Notes: generated by a model not told the origin, from the sequence alone. A stretch of 64,000 nt of DNA from CAG-632 sp963626805 (GCA_963626805.1 CAVFXS010000051.1:1-64000); one strand, 5' to 3'. Positions 1 through 8,926 are shown, counted from the stretch's first letter. A program made the numbers and translations.

Positions 1-124
1 CTGAAATTCTTTTAGAATTTTCAGGGTTGTCTTATTGTTTAATTATCAAGGTTCTGTATTGTTTTGCTTTGCGGTTTTCCGCGTCAGCAAGGACTATAAT
101 ATCACTCACCCCATAGGTTGTCAA
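1..124 (-). promoter_or_regulatory. rRNA-type promoter and leader reading off the left edge
   Basis: On the minus strand a strong sigma-A promoter is visible: TTGACA (119-124), 17-bp spacer, TATTAT (96-101). Downstream is a GCGG-TTTT-CCGC hairpin (71-82), then an AACCTTGATAATTAAACAAT segment (about 34-53) and a hairpin at 1-24. From memory, this order and the 'CCTTGATAATTAAACA' motif resemble leaders just upstream of 16S rRNA genes in Lachnospiraceae. The rRNA operon would lie outside the window, so this is an inference. No gene is seen in 1-221. Confidence 0.5.
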
Positions 125-221
125 CAACTTTTTTCAATTTTTTTCATTTTTTTATTTTTAATTTTCAATTCCTGATTTCACATATGTTTAGTTCCCGGTG
201 AATCGACCCGGTCCCAGCAAA

Positions 222-920
222 TCAGAAGAGCAGCTTTGTCATATTCGTGATCGTGTTTAACAACAGATTATGATCGTACAGAAAACTCAGCACCGGGCTG
301 TCGCAGATTCCGGAATATGCCCATAATCCAACAGCTGTATTTCCGATTGCCCCCAGCAAAACAAATACACTCCATACAATTGTCAATGCCTGCACCGCTC
401 CCAGCAACAGGCCACCCGTTTTATCAATTCCATGAAATATCGGAATTTCCGTCATATCTCTTGAAATGTGCAGAAGTACTGCAGATATAATTATGATTCC
501 CAGTTGAATCAGAATAAAAGATAGACTGTTGACTGCCACACATGCAAGATAATGTGCCAGATATGCCTGAAAGCTCCGTACCTGAAACGCAAGATAGGTT
601 TCTATATTATTGTTATTTATAACCGCCATCTTCATTCCTTCCGGGAATGGCAGTTCTTCTATCATCTGCATCTGTGCAGTTTTGCCATCCTCCCGCAGAG
701 GATCCAGCTGCAGCTTCTCCGTTACATATGCTTCTATCCTTTCGTCTATCTGTGTATGCCCCTGAATCCATTGCCCTACAACCGGAGTCGCATATGCGGC
801 ACCAGCCATAGACAGAATCATGGCCGCCGTAATCAGAAGGCTGCGAAACAACCCACGCCGGAATCCTCCCCACAGGCAGAGCCCTATTATTATGATCAGT
901 ATCATACCAAAGATATTCAT
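222..920 (-). CDS. cvpA: CvpA family membrane protein
   Basis: A 232-residue protein with an N-terminal hydrophobic segment followed by the family-typical Gly/Arg-rich turn (LWGGFRRGLFRSL, about residues 17-29) and further hydrophobic segments near 30-45, 130-150 and 170-200, as in CvpA (colicin V production) proteins. Family members are multi-pass inner-membrane proteins whose exact role is unclear; links to envelope homeostasis are reported. Its ATG overlaps the stop of the preceding DUF5711 gene by four bases (ATGA), so the two are almost certainly translationally coupled. The GAGGAG ribosome site lies inside the upstream gene. It is the last gene of a three-gene leftward cluster with the LysM protein. 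Confidence 0.85.
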   Translation of the reverse strand: MNIFGMILIIIIGLCLWGGFRRGLFRSLLITAAMILSMAGAAYATPVVGQWIQGHTQIDERIEAYVTEKLQLDPLREDGKTAQMQMIEELPFPEGMKMAVINNNNIETYLAFQVRSFQAYLAHYLACVAVNSLSFILIQLGIIIISAVLLHISRDMTEIPIFHGIDKTGGLLLGAVQALTIVWSVFVLLGAIGNTAVGLWAYSGICDSPVLSFLYDHNLLLNTITNMTKLLF

Positions 921-2194
921 TTCGTATTCTGCTCCTCTTCCTTGGTATATCGAAGCTTCACGATCTCATTGGAATTATCATACACGATAATATAACGGTT
1001 ATTTACTCCGGTCGGCACAATATTGTTTACATTTCCTGTGAATTCATAGGAGAATTTCAGTTTTCCTGTAAAGTCATAAATTCTGGCTTCCGAATCTCCT
1101 ACTATGATAATCTCCTTTTCGGTTGCATAAATATTCTTATATGACATATTCAGTTCCTTAGCAAACCTCTGGTTCCCGTTTGTGTCAAATACCCGGAGTC
1201 GGTAACGCACAGTTTCTGTTGTCTCCTGCCCTTCCTCCGTTGAACCTGTGTTCAGCTCCACAACTCCAATATACCGACTGTTATAAAAAATACTCTGTAT
1301 TTCGCCCTGAAATTCCTTGATGACTGCTTTCTCACTTGGTTTTTCCTTCATGCTGTATACAATGAACTGGTTGTCACCGAATGCACATGCAGTATCATTA
1401 TTCAAAAACTCCAACTTTGGAACAATCGTGTCGCCCAGATTATTAAAACCACCAACCAGACGATCTGTCTCATTCTGCCCCACATTCCCAAAATTATATG
1501 CTGCGATCGTGTTCTGTACCTTGATTCCCTGTATTGTAATATAACTGGTCATCAATTTCTGGCCATCCTCGGACAAGGCGATGTCCAACGGATATCCACT
1601 GTCCGCAATGGTTGTCCTCATTTCTGCAATGCTACCGCCATTTTTATCATAAATTTCAATAAAGTCCTCAGTCTCATTTTCCAGAATCACTGCAAATACG
1701 CCCTGCTTTGCAATATCCACTGTACAGATCTTATAAGGAGTTTCCGTCATACTCACTTTTCCGGAAGTATTGAATATATATACATTATTTCCGTTTAAAT
1801 CTGCAACTGCAATATACTCTCCGGCTACTACAGCCTTTGGCTGCTTCATGTTATAGCTCTCCATCCAGACCGGATTACTTTCTTTATCCAGATAGCTGAT
1901 TCCTTCCTTACTATATTTGATCAGACTGCCGTTATATGCAAGATATTCCATCTGCGTTGCGTTCGAGCTTTCTGCAGATGATATTACTTCATAGTCATTA
2001 TAGTAGGTGATACGATTCATATAAATACCAGCTCCAACCACTATCAATATAATCACCAGCAGAAAAATAACCAGACCAATCGGACGACGTCTTTGCGGTG
2101 TTCCTTCCTCCTGCTCTACTGTATTAAATTTCAAAATCTTCCGTTCCATTTTTATTTCCGGTTCAGAGTTCGATGTTTTCTTCTGTCGTGCCAT
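917..2194 (-). CDS. DUF5711 family membrane-anchored beta-propeller-like protein
   Basis: A 425-residue protein. A short charged cytoplasmic N-terminus (1-38) precedes one transmembrane helix (about 40-60, IGLVIFLLVIILIVVGAGIY), after which the chain is extracytoplasmic. The large remainder consists of repeated beta-strand-rich units such as 'YNGSLIKYSKEGISYLDKE' and 'NVYIFNTSGKVSM', resembling a WD/PQQ-like propeller. I recognise the pattern as DUF5711, a family common in Lachnospiraceae with no assigned function. Upstream AGAAGGGATC is a plausible ribosome site. It sits between a LysM-anchored protein and CvpA with tight spacing, which suggests an envelope-associated role. That role is inference only. 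Confidence 0.75.
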   Translation of the reverse strand: MARQKKTSNSEPEIKMERKILKFNTVEQEEGTPQRRRPIGLVIFLLVIILIVVGAGIYMNRITYYNDYEVISSAESSNATQMEYLAYNGSLIKYSKEGISYLDKESNPVWMESYNMKQPKAVVAGEYIAVADLNGNNVYIFNTSGKVSMTETPYKICTVDIAKQGVFAVILENETEDFIEIYDKNGGSIAEMRTTIADSGYPLDIALSEDGQKLMTSYITIQGIKVQNTIAAYNFGNVGQNETDRLVGGFNNLGDTIVPKLEFLNNDTACAFGDNQFIVYSMKEKPSEKAVIKEFQGEIQSIFYNSRYIGVVELNTGSTEEGQETTETVRYRLRVFDTNGNQRFAKELNMSYKNIYATEKEIIIVGDSEARIYDFTGKLKFSYEFTGNVNNIVPTGVNNRYIIVYDNSNEIVKLRYTKEEEQNTK

Positions 2195-2261
2195 GTGATC
2201 CCTTCTCTATCGTTATATTTTAATATATGTTATCATATTTTAGAATGTCAGACTAGCCTTT

Positions 2262-3482
2262 TTATGGAATTGACGGAATTAAAATCTGCTGTCCGACATA
2301 GATCTCATCTCCGTTCTTCATTCCGTTTGCTTCCATGATGTTATCAACATAAAGAATCGAATTATACATCTGATAGCTGATAGAGGAGAGGGTATCTCCG
2401 TCCTGCACCGTATAATACTTCGGTGCCCCGTCTGCCACCACCGGTTTCGCCGCTTCCGTCGCCTGTGTGGAAGCTTCTGTCTCTGACTTCGCCTCACCGG
2501 ATTCCGACGATGCATCCGAGGAGCTGTCTGCCTGTGTTGTATTCTCATCGGTTTCGGTAGACTCTGTCATATCTGTTTCCGAATCCAGAGGCTCCACATT
2601 GGCACCTACGGAGATTACATTTGTCATCGGAGTCTCTGTTGTATTCTCAGACATAATGTCAATCCGGTGAAATGCCGTTTCCAGATCCTTCAGCCGATCA
2701 TAGCTATTGATAACCGTAATGCCCAGTGCCAGAAATGCTACGGTCAGAAGTGAACTTGCCACATATAAAAAGCTTACCGGTTTTTCCCGTTTCTCCTTCT
2801 GAGGCTCCAGCCTCTGTTCAAGACGACTCCTGTATTTCTGCAACAATTCCTGATCCCGCTGTGCCACATCGGTCTCAGCTTCTACCATATGATTCTTCTG
2901 GGTCATCATATAATTCTGCATTGCATCATTCCGGGTATAATATATGTAATATCCACTCTGTTTTTTTAATGCATTGTTTTCAAACAGATACCACGCTTCT
3001 TCCTCTTCCAGGGAATCAACCATGAACAGTGTTTTATCGCGTCCGGGGAAATTTTCCAGATGAATCTTCGTTATCTTGTCATTGATTTGCGTGGAAAAAC
3101 CCATGCGGGATAAGAACCAGCCTACAACTTCCAGATCTGGGAAGAAAAGTTTCACATCATTATAGATTTTTGTCCACACCTCATTGGTAAACTCTATCTC
3201 ATCAATGTCAAATTCCACATTCTGTGCTTCCAGTGCTCCGCTGATAAAGATAACGCCCTGATTTTCCACCTGCTTATATTCTCCAAGCAAAATTGCTCCT
3301 CTGGCATATGTATTGCTCGGCTTTGCCAGCTGATTCAGATACGTGATCACATAATCTTCCACATAAATCCTTCTTCCACTCCTTGGTGTCCCCACCTGCC
3401 GGATATTCTTCGGAAGCCGGATGCCCTTGATTTCCTCTCCCTGCTCTGTATTTTTACCATGATCGTAAATAACCTCTATCAT
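2262..3482 (-). CDS. Degenerate MPN (JAMM-like) domain - TM - LysM protein
   Basis: A 406-residue protein. I chose ATG 3482 because GGCGGGAG sits 6 bases upstream; the open frame runs on to 3593 without a good ribosome site. The N-terminal ~160 residues look like an MPN/JAB fold: 'GAILLGEY', then 'ISGALEA', then 'EVVGWFLSRMGF', where active JAMM proteases have GWYHSHP. The metal-binding His-x-His is absent (Leu-Ser-Arg), so it should be catalytically dead. A charged stretch is followed by a TM helix ('VSFLYVASSLLTVAFLALGI', about 240-260), an acidic Ser/Thr-rich linker, and a C-terminal LysM domain (YYTVQDGDTLSSIS ... GQQILIPSIP) for peptidoglycan binding. It is first in the cluster with DUF5711 and cvpA. 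The LysM call is firm; the MPN call is my reading. Confidence 0.8.
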   Translation of the reverse strand: MIEVIYDHGKNTEQGEEIKGIRLPKNIRQVGTPRSGRRIYVEDYVITYLNQLAKPSNTYARGAILLGEYKQVENQGVIFISGALEAQNVEFDIDEIEFTNEVWTKIYNDVKLFFPDLEVVGWFLSRMGFSTQINDKITKIHLENFPGRDKTLFMVDSLEEEEAWYLFENNALKKQSGYYIYYTRNDAMQNYMMTQKNHMVEAETDVAQRDQELLQKYRSRLEQRLEPQKEKREKPVSFLYVASSLLTVAFLALGITVINSYDRLKDLETAFHRIDIMSENTTETPMTNVISVGANVEPLDSETDMTESTETDENTTQADSSSDASSESGEAKSETEASTQATEAAKPVVADGAPKYYTVQDGDTLSSISYQMYNSILYVDNIMEANGMKNGDEIYVGQQILIPSIP

Positions 3483-3769
3483 TCTATTTCTCCCGCCTTT
3501 CCATAGCCCTCGTTCCTTGCTACCTGAATCATAGCACTGAGAAATCAGTTTCCTTATCAAATCCTGTCGTTCGATTGACAGTATTAAACGCAATTACTTT
3601 TAATTTGTGACATTATCCGGATGTTTCTTCCACAATATAGTACATTCCTTCTCCATATGACAAATCCTTTCATGTCTAAATTTTACCGAATTGTCTATAC
3701 TTAAATATAACCTGCGGTTCGAATCCTTTTCCGGTTCACTGCAAATCTGAAATAAATAAGGGTATAACT

Positions 3770-4402
3770 ATGAGAAAGACAATTTATTTTAATGCCTCGG
3801 AACAATATGCCTATGAAGCACTCGGCAGAGAATTATATACGATCCTGGAACGCACGCGAAAAGAAACACAGCCGGTTATTATCCTGTGTATCGGAACGGA
3901 CCGGGTGACCGGTGATGCTTTAGGTCCTCTGGTCGGTCATCAGCTCTGTACGTCTGCAAATAATTTTATTATTTATGGGAATCTGGATCATCCGGTTCAT
4001 GCCATTAATCTGGCTGAAACTATGGAACGTATCTATCAGAAATATGAAGATCCATATGTGATTGCCATCGATGCATCTCTCGGAACAAAGGAGCATATCG
4101 GCTATGTGACTTTACGGCAGGGTCCATTAAAGCCCGGTCAGGGAATTGCAAAAAATCTCCCGGAGATAGGAGATATTTCCATCACCGGGATTGTAAATCT
4201 TTCCGGCAGACCGGGTGCATTTCTTCTTCAGAATACCCGGCTCTGCACCGTTATGAAATTAGTCGATTGTATTACTCTGGGAATCAACCACGCCGAGGAT
4301 TACTTTCCTCCTCTGGAAGAGATTCCTGATTACGGTGTGGCGTCTCTCCCTTATAGATTGCAATTCCCTCCGAAATCGTGTCAATCTGTTCCGTCTGCAT
4401 AA
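3770..4402 (+). CDS. yyaC: YyaC family sporulation protein
   Basis: A 210-residue protein recognisable as YyaC/DUF1256, a family restricted to endospore formers and related in fold to the germination protease GPR. Visible family motifs are 'ILCIGTDRVTGDALGPLVG' near residues 38-56, 'VHAINLAETM' and 'VIAIDASLG' near 100-110, and 'PEIGDISITGIVNLSG' near 140-155. The start has GGGTATAACT upstream, a weak ribosome site. The last ~40 codons overlap the convergent gene on the other strand by 119 bases, an unusually long tail-to-tail overlap. The C-terminal 20 or so residues (after 'LEEIPDYG') look non-family and may reflect loss of an earlier stop. Its presence supports a sporulating ancestry. Confidence 0.85.
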   Translation: MRKTIYFNASEQYAYEALGRELYTILERTRKETQPVIILCIGTDRVTGDALGPLVGHQLCTSANNFIIYGNLDHPVHAINLAETMERIYQKYEDPYVIAIDASLGTKEHIGYVTLRQGPLKPGQGIAKNLPEIGDISITGIVNLSGRPGAFLLQNTRLCTVMKLVDCITLGINHAEDYFPPLEEIPDYGVASLPYRLQFPPKSCQSVPSA

Positions 4403-5459
4403 TATTAATAATGTCATTTAAGGTTTCTTCTTTGCATATATTCTTCCCAAAATACTTCGCATAACTGTCTGCAATCTTCAGAGAAGCCGCCTTGAGACTT
4501 GCTTCTGTTTGTCCCTGTTCCTCTCCAGTTGCTTCACACTGCTGCTTCAGTTCTTCCACCTTGCCCTGACGTCTGCCATTAATTTCATCCGTAATCACCT
4601 GCTTCGTCTGCTGTTCAAACTCCGTCAACGCATTCTGCTTCTGCTGTGCCACCGCATCCAGTTCTCCCTGCAGCTTCTCAATCCGGACATCAAACTCACC
4701 CAGTTCATACTGGCTCTCATCTTTATCCTTATTGATTGCATTCTTGATTGCCTGTATATTCTTATCATTCGCAACCATCTGATTCCGGATCTTTCTTCCC
4801 TCTGCAATCACATCTCTGTGACGAACCTTCGTCAGATTAAATACAAGGAAATATATTCCGAGCACAATCAGCAAGGACAGTGCAACTACGATTGCCATAA
4901 AGTATGGTGCTTCCGCAAACTTCTTGCCTGCAAAGATAACACCGCTGAACAGACGATAGGAGCCGTATGGAATACCTGCCAGTCCGATCAGAATGAATAT
5001 GATCAACACCAGAATCTCCTTAAATCCTTTTGGCATAAACAAAATATAATATAGTTCCGACTGGCAGAAAGATGGCACATGATTCTTTTTAAATAAGGTT
5101 GCCAGCTCCGTCTTCAGCTGTCTGGTGTGTTCCTTCACATCTGCAGTCTCTTCATTCACCCGCTGCCCTACACGCTCCTGCTTCTCCTTGCTCTTCTCAT
5201 CCTGTGCCTTCTTGATCTTCTTGCGCCCGGCATCCAGCTGGTCATCATAGGTCTTCTCAATTTCATTCTTTCGTTTCTTGATCGTAGTCATAATTTCATC
5301 ATGAATCGACTTCTCTTCCTGTGAGACTGCCTTTCGTAATTTGTCCTGCTTATCATTTAACTGCTTCAGATGCTGCTCCAGCTGATTACACTGTACCACT
5401 TCATCCCGGATCTGAATCAGATAATCTACATTCTGATTAAAAATATTCTCAGTATCCAT
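4284..5459 (-). CDS. Coiled-coil protein with two central TM helices, unknown function
   Basis: A 391-residue protein I do not recognise. Residues 1-125 are highly charged and predicted coiled coil (many E, K, Q). Two membrane helices follow, near 148-170 ('ILVLIIFILIGLAGIPYG') and 187-210 ('FMAIVVALSLLIVLGIYFL'). A second long coiled coil covers about 215-325, and a short globular tail follows ('AKYFGKNICKEETLNDIINIM'). Both helical domains should face the cytoplasm. AGGAGGTAAAGGG lies upstream of the ATG. The gene is monocistronic and its 3' end overlaps yyaC by 119 bases. The architecture is that of a membrane-anchored scaffold; no function can be assigned. Confidence 0.7.
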   Translation of the reverse strand: MDTENIFNQNVDYLIQIRDEVVQCNQLEQHLKQLNDKQDKLRKAVSQEEKSIHDEIMTTIKKRKNEIEKTYDDQLDAGRKKIKKAQDEKSKEKQERVGQRVNEETADVKEHTRQLKTELATLFKKNHVPSFCQSELYYILFMPKGFKEILVLIIFILIGLAGIPYGSYRLFSGVIFAGKKFAEAPYFMAIVVALSLLIVLGIYFLVFNLTKVRHRDVIAEGRKIRNQMVANDKNIQAIKNAINKDKDESQYELGEFDVRIEKLQGELDAVAQQKQNALTEFEQQTKQVITDEINGRRQGKVEELKQQCEATGEEQGQTEASLKAASLKIADSYAKYFGKNICKEETLNDIINIMQTEQIDTISEGIAIYKGETPHRNQESLPEEESNPRRG

Positions 5460-5589
5460 CCCTTTACCTCCTGTCTTTCGATATTTTCATTTTAACAAAG
5501 CTGCAGATAATTAACAACCGTTTCTTCTATTATCAGACTTTTTTTGAAGAAATATGTTATAAAAACTTCATATTTTTCTTGTTTTTACA

Positions 5590-5618
5590 TTGTGTAATAC
5601 CCTGACTTTCGTTATAAT
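5590..5618 (+). promoter_or_regulatory. Sigma-A type promoter of the CBS gene
   Basis: TTGTGT (5590-5595), 17-bp spacer, TATAAT (5613-5618) on the plus strand. It leads into a leader of about 50 bases ahead of the CBS-domain gene with its GGGAGGG ribosome site (5664-5670). Confidence 0.65.
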
Positions 5619-5677
5619 TACAAGTATAAGGTTGATTTTAATGAGATTTTTATCTATATAATTGGGAGGGTTTGCAC

Positions 5678-6094
5678 ATGAATATTTTATTTTTTCTAAT
5701 TCCTAAGAGCGAAATTATTTATATCGAAGCAGATACGACTGTTCAAAAGGCTTTGATGAAGATTCAGTCCCATTTCTATACTGCAATTCCGATCATTTCT
5801 GAGACAGGTGAGTATATCGGAACGATTACCGAAGGAGATTTCCTGCGTTACTGCGAGGCAAATATTGAGGAAGGACCTAATGTGAACCTGAATGAGAATG
5901 TGCTGATGGTACCTCGTGCCGTCAGCTACGATCCGGTGTCCATTAATGCAGACATGGAGGATCTGATCTCCACCATGACCAATCAGAATTTCGTTCCGGT
6001 CGTAGATGACAGCAAGAAGTTTATCGGTATTATTACCAGAAAAGATGTTATCCAGTATATTTATAACAAATTAAAATCAAACAATCTGGCATAG
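5678..6094 (+). CDS. CBS-pair domain protein
   Basis: A 138-residue protein made of two CBS motifs: residues ~10-60 ('IEADTTVQKALMKIQSH ... IGTITEGDFLRY') and ~75-135 ('SINADMEDLISTMTNQNF ... IGIITRKDVIQYI'). A stand-alone CBS pair typically binds adenosyl ligands (AMP, ATP, S-adenosylmethionine or c-di-AMP) and acts as an energy or nucleotide sensor for a partner. I chose ATG 5678 rather than TTG 5672 because GGGAGGG is spaced 7 bases from it. It has its own promoter and is convergent with the rlmI-like gene, separated by only 4 bases. The ligand cannot be read from the sequence. Confidence 0.85.
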   Translation: MNILFFLIPKSEIIYIEADTTVQKALMKIQSHFYTAIPIISETGEYIGTITEGDFLRYCEANIEEGPNVNLNENVLMVPRAVSYDPVSINADMEDLISTMTNQNFVPVVDDSKKFIGIITRKDVIQYIYNKLKSNNLA

Positions 6095-6098
6095 GCGG

Positions 6099-7301
6099 TT
6101 ATTTTTCATCCACCACCTGAAAAATATAAAATTTCAGATAATACGAATCGTCCGCTGCCCAGAGGATCGGATGATCCGGTGCCTGCGTACGGAATTCTAC
6201 CTGTCTTAACCGCTTATGCACATTCCGTGCGGCCTGTCCGATGGTCTGTGTAAATAGCTCATAATCCATGAAATGAGAGCAGGAACAGGTCGCCAGATAA
6301 CCGCCATCCCGAATCAGTTTCATTGCTCGCAGATTAATCTCCCGATATCCCTTGACCGCATTCTTGATGGAATTGCGGGATTTCGTGAATGCCGGTGGGT
6401 CTAAGATTACCACATCAAATGTTTCTCCCTGCCGCTCCAGCTCCGGCAACAGTTCAAATACATCTGCGCATTGGAACCGGACTCTGTTTTCCAGATGGTT
6501 TAATCTCGCATTTTCCTCTGCCTGTGCAATTCCGAGCTCGGAGGCATCCACACCCAACACACTGGCTGCTCCTGCCATTCCCGCATTCAACGCAAAGGAA
6601 CCCGTATGTGTAAAGCAATCCAACACCTTTGCATTCGGGCAGATCTTCCAGATGGATTTCCGGTTATTCTTCTGATCCAGGAAAAAGCCTGTCTTCTGCC
6701 CTTCCTTTACGTCTACCATATAATGAACTTCGTTTTCAACGATTTCCACCTTGGTATCAAACGGATCTCCAATGAATCCCTTAATACGCTCCATGCCTTC
6801 CTGTTCCCGGACCTTGGCATCGCTCCGCTCATAGACTCCACGAATCCGGATTTCATCCTGCGCCATAAGCTCCTTCAGGGTATCAATGATCAATAATTTA
6901 AACCGGTCAATGCCAAGTGCCAGAGACTGAACAACCAGCACATCCGAGAACTTGTCTACCACAATTCCCGGAAGGAAATCCGCCTCGCCGAAAATCACTC
7001 TGCAGCTACCGGTATCGATTACCTGCTTCCGGTATTCCCATGCATTCTTCACCCGCATACGGATAAATGCTTCATCGATCTCTGCATCCTTATCCCGTGT
7101 CATCATCCGAACCATCAGTTTGGATTTCCGGTTAATATAGCCTCTTCCCATCGGATATCCGTCAAAATCATGTACGATTACAATGTCGCCATCCTGAAAA
7201 TCACCCATGATGCTCTCAACTTCATTATCGTAGATCCATGGTCCGCCGGCTTTCAGACTACGGCCCTCACCCTTTTTCAATGTTACGATTGCCTGACTCA
7301 T
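6099..7301 (-). CDS. rlmI: Class I SAM-dependent rRNA methyltransferase, RlmI/PUA type
   Basis: A 400-residue protein with the RlmI layout. The N-terminal PUA domain (1-75) contains 'RSLKAGGPWIYDNEVE' and 'GYINRKSKLMVRMMT'; a central EEHEE-like domain includes 'FGEADFLPGIVVDKF'. The C-terminal Rossmann methyltransferase has 'VLDCFTHTGSFALNAG' as the SAM-binding motif I and 'DVVILDPPAFTKSR' as motif IV, with 'CSCSHFM' carrying a candidate Cys. E. coli RlmI makes m5C1962 in 23S rRNA; several paralogues of this family exist, so the exact target is inferred. The start is supported by AGGAGGAGCGAGC directly upstream. The 5' leader is a purine-rich repeat tract (see 7314-7462). Confidence 0.85.
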   Translation of the reverse strand: MSQAIVTLKKGEGRSLKAGGPWIYDNEVESIMGDFQDGDIVIVHDFDGYPMGRGYINRKSKLMVRMMTRDKDAEIDEAFIRMRVKNAWEYRKQVIDTGSCRVIFGEADFLPGIVVDKFSDVLVVQSLALGIDRFKLLIIDTLKELMAQDEIRIRGVYERSDAKVREQEGMERIKGFIGDPFDTKVEIVENEVHYMVDVKEGQKTGFFLDQKNNRKSIWKICPNAKVLDCFTHTGSFALNAGMAGAASVLGVDASELGIAQAEENARLNHLENRVRFQCADVFELLPELERQGETFDVVILDPPAFTKSRNSIKNAVKGYREINLRAMKLIRDGGYLATCSCSHFMDYELFTQTIGQAARNVHKRLRQVEFRTQAPDHPILWAADDSYYLKFYIFQVVDEK

Positions 7302-7313
7302 GCTCGCTCCTCC

Positions 7314-7462
7314 TGTTTGTTTCCTTCCTATCTCTGTTTATCTTCCTATTTCTGGTTCCTTCTTGTTTCTGTTTACCTTCCAGTTTCTATTTCCTTCTTG
7401 TCTCTGTCTATCTTCTCTGTTATTGTTTATCTTCTTGTTTTTGTTTCTTCCCTGTTTCTATA
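7314..7462 (-). repeat. Degenerate ~18-nt purine-rich tandem repeat in the rlmI leader
   Basis: Read on the minus strand, this stretch is built of about eight degenerate units of 16-19 bases with the pattern GAAGRWAAACAGARACAA, ending at the AGGAGG of the rlmI-like gene. Units seen include GAAGATAAACAGAGATAG, GAAGGTAAACAGAAACAA and GAAGATAGACAGAGACAA. The transcript leader would be almost free of U and therefore unstructured. Open frames on the plus strand here are low-complexity Ser/Leu/Phe strings and are not genes. Confidence 0.75.
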
Positions 7463-7558
7463 TTCCTATGTTACTCCTGCCGGATCATTATTTTCGATTC
7501 GACCCGTTACTGCTTTCTATTTATTGTTGCCTGTTTTCGATTTTATCTGTCATATTCA

Positions 7559-8926
7559 CTATTCCTCTTGCAGTTTCCCGGATTTCTCCAGCTCCTTACT
7601 TACCTTCCGGATGCAGAGAATACAGGTTGGAATAATATAAATGCATGCAGATACCCATGCCGTCTGATCAGAAAAACAGATTGCAGTGTAGCCAAAGGTC
7701 CCGACAAATCCCAGACTCACAACACTTCTCGCAATCATTTCCGTTACACCGGAGAATATCGCACGTCCGGAATAGCCCAGTCCCTGCGTACTCATACGGC
7801 ACACATTCAGAATACCCAGACTCCAGAAGAAATACCCCATGCACCGAAGGTATTTCTGTGCCGCATCCAGAACCAGAACCTCTTCCGGCTTAATGAAGAT
7901 CATTGCCATTGCCCGTCCGGCAAAAATCATGATCAGGCCTGCCAGAAGTCCATAGCCGACTCCGACCGCAACCCCCTGTAGAATCCCCTGTTTAATCCGC
8001 TTCGGTTTCCCGGCGCCCAGATTCTGTCCGCAGAATACAGACACTGCGGTAGCCAGCGCATCAAACGGGCACATCAGGAACTGCTTTAATCTGGCTGCCG
8101 CCGTAAAGCCTGACACATACACACTGCCAAGTCCGTTATTGGCGGACTGCATCACCATACTTCCGATTGCCGTGATCGAATACTGCAGTCCCATCGGTAC
8201 ACCCATAATCAACATAGTACGGATTGCATTTCCTTTTCCGACGCAATCTTCTCTCCGCAGTTGAAGTGTGTCCACCTTTTTCCAAATGTAGATCAGACAC
8301 AGACCTCCGCTGACTGCCTGTGCAGTTATCGTTGCAATTGCCGCTCCGGCACAACCCCAATGCAGCACCAGAATACAGAAAAAGTCCAGCCCGATATTTA
8401 AGATCGCAGAAATTGCCAGAAATACGAATGGTGTCCGACTGTCTCCGACTGCCCGCAAAATACTGGACAGATAATTATATAACAGTGTAAACGGTATTCC
8501 TAAGAAGATTACCAGCAGATAGCGATATGCATCCTGATAAATATTATCCGGTGTCGACAGGAGATGCAGGATCTGCGGGCATAGCAACGCACAAAGGACA
8601 GTCAGAATAACTGCGAAGCCGCCGGTCAGCAGGAACCCATGATAGACATAATTCCGCATTTCCTTCATGTTACCGGCTCCAAAGCTCTTGGATACCGGCA
8701 CACCAAATCCGCAGCTGATTCCTATACAAAAGCCCAGCACCAGAAACTGTACACTGCTGGATGCGCCGACACCTGCCAGTGCATCCGATCCCAGCGTCTG
8801 TCCCACGATTGCCGCATCAATAATGTTATACGTCTGCTGCAAAAGATTTCCCAGCAGCAAAGGGATTGCAAACTGTATAATTAGTCCAAACGATTTCCCC
8901 TCCGTCATATTCTTCGTCATTGACAT
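7559..8926 (-). CDS. MATE family efflux transporter
   Basis: A 455-residue, 12-helix protein of the MATE family (DinF/NorM-like branch). Characteristic early motifs are 'IQFAIPLLLGNLLQQTYNIIDAAIVGQ' region (residues ~15-40), 'GISCGFGVPVSKSFGAGN' and, in the second half, 'GVPMGLQYSITAIGSMVMQ' with 'FCGQNLGAGKPKRI'. These proteins export drugs or metabolites using Na+ or H+ gradients; the substrate cannot be deduced. I start it at ATG 8926 with AAGAAGG upstream. It is followed 91 bases upstream by a second MATE gene on the same strand, and the pair may be co-transcribed. A third MATE lies at 21139. Confidence 0.85.
   Translation of the reverse strand: MSMTKNMTEGKSFGLIIQFAIPLLLGNLLQQTYNIIDAAIVGQTLGSDALAGVGASSSVQFLVLGFCIGISCGFGVPVSKSFGAGNMKEMRNYVYHGFLLTGGFAVILTVLCALLCPQILHLLSTPDNIYQDAYRYLLVIFLGIPFTLLYNYLSSILRAVGDSRTPFVFLAISAILNIGLDFFCILVLHWGCAGAAIATITAQAVSGGLCLIYIWKKVDTLQLRREDCVGKGNAIRTMLIMGVPMGLQYSITAIGSMVMQSANNGLGSVYVSGFTAAARLKQFLMCPFDALATAVSVFCGQNLGAGKPKRIKQGILQGVAVGVGYGLLAGLIMIFAGRAMAMIFIKPEEVLVLDAAQKYLRCMGYFFWSLGILNVCRMSTQGLGYSGRAIFSGVTEMIARSVVSLGFVGTFGYTAICFSDQTAWVSACIYIIPTCILCIRKVSKELEKSGKLQEE

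Noticed and set aside
7170..7981. Plus-strand open frames through the pyrimidine-rich tract
   Set aside because: Low-complexity Leu/Ser/Phe strings antisense to the rlmI leader and MATE gene, without ribosome sites.
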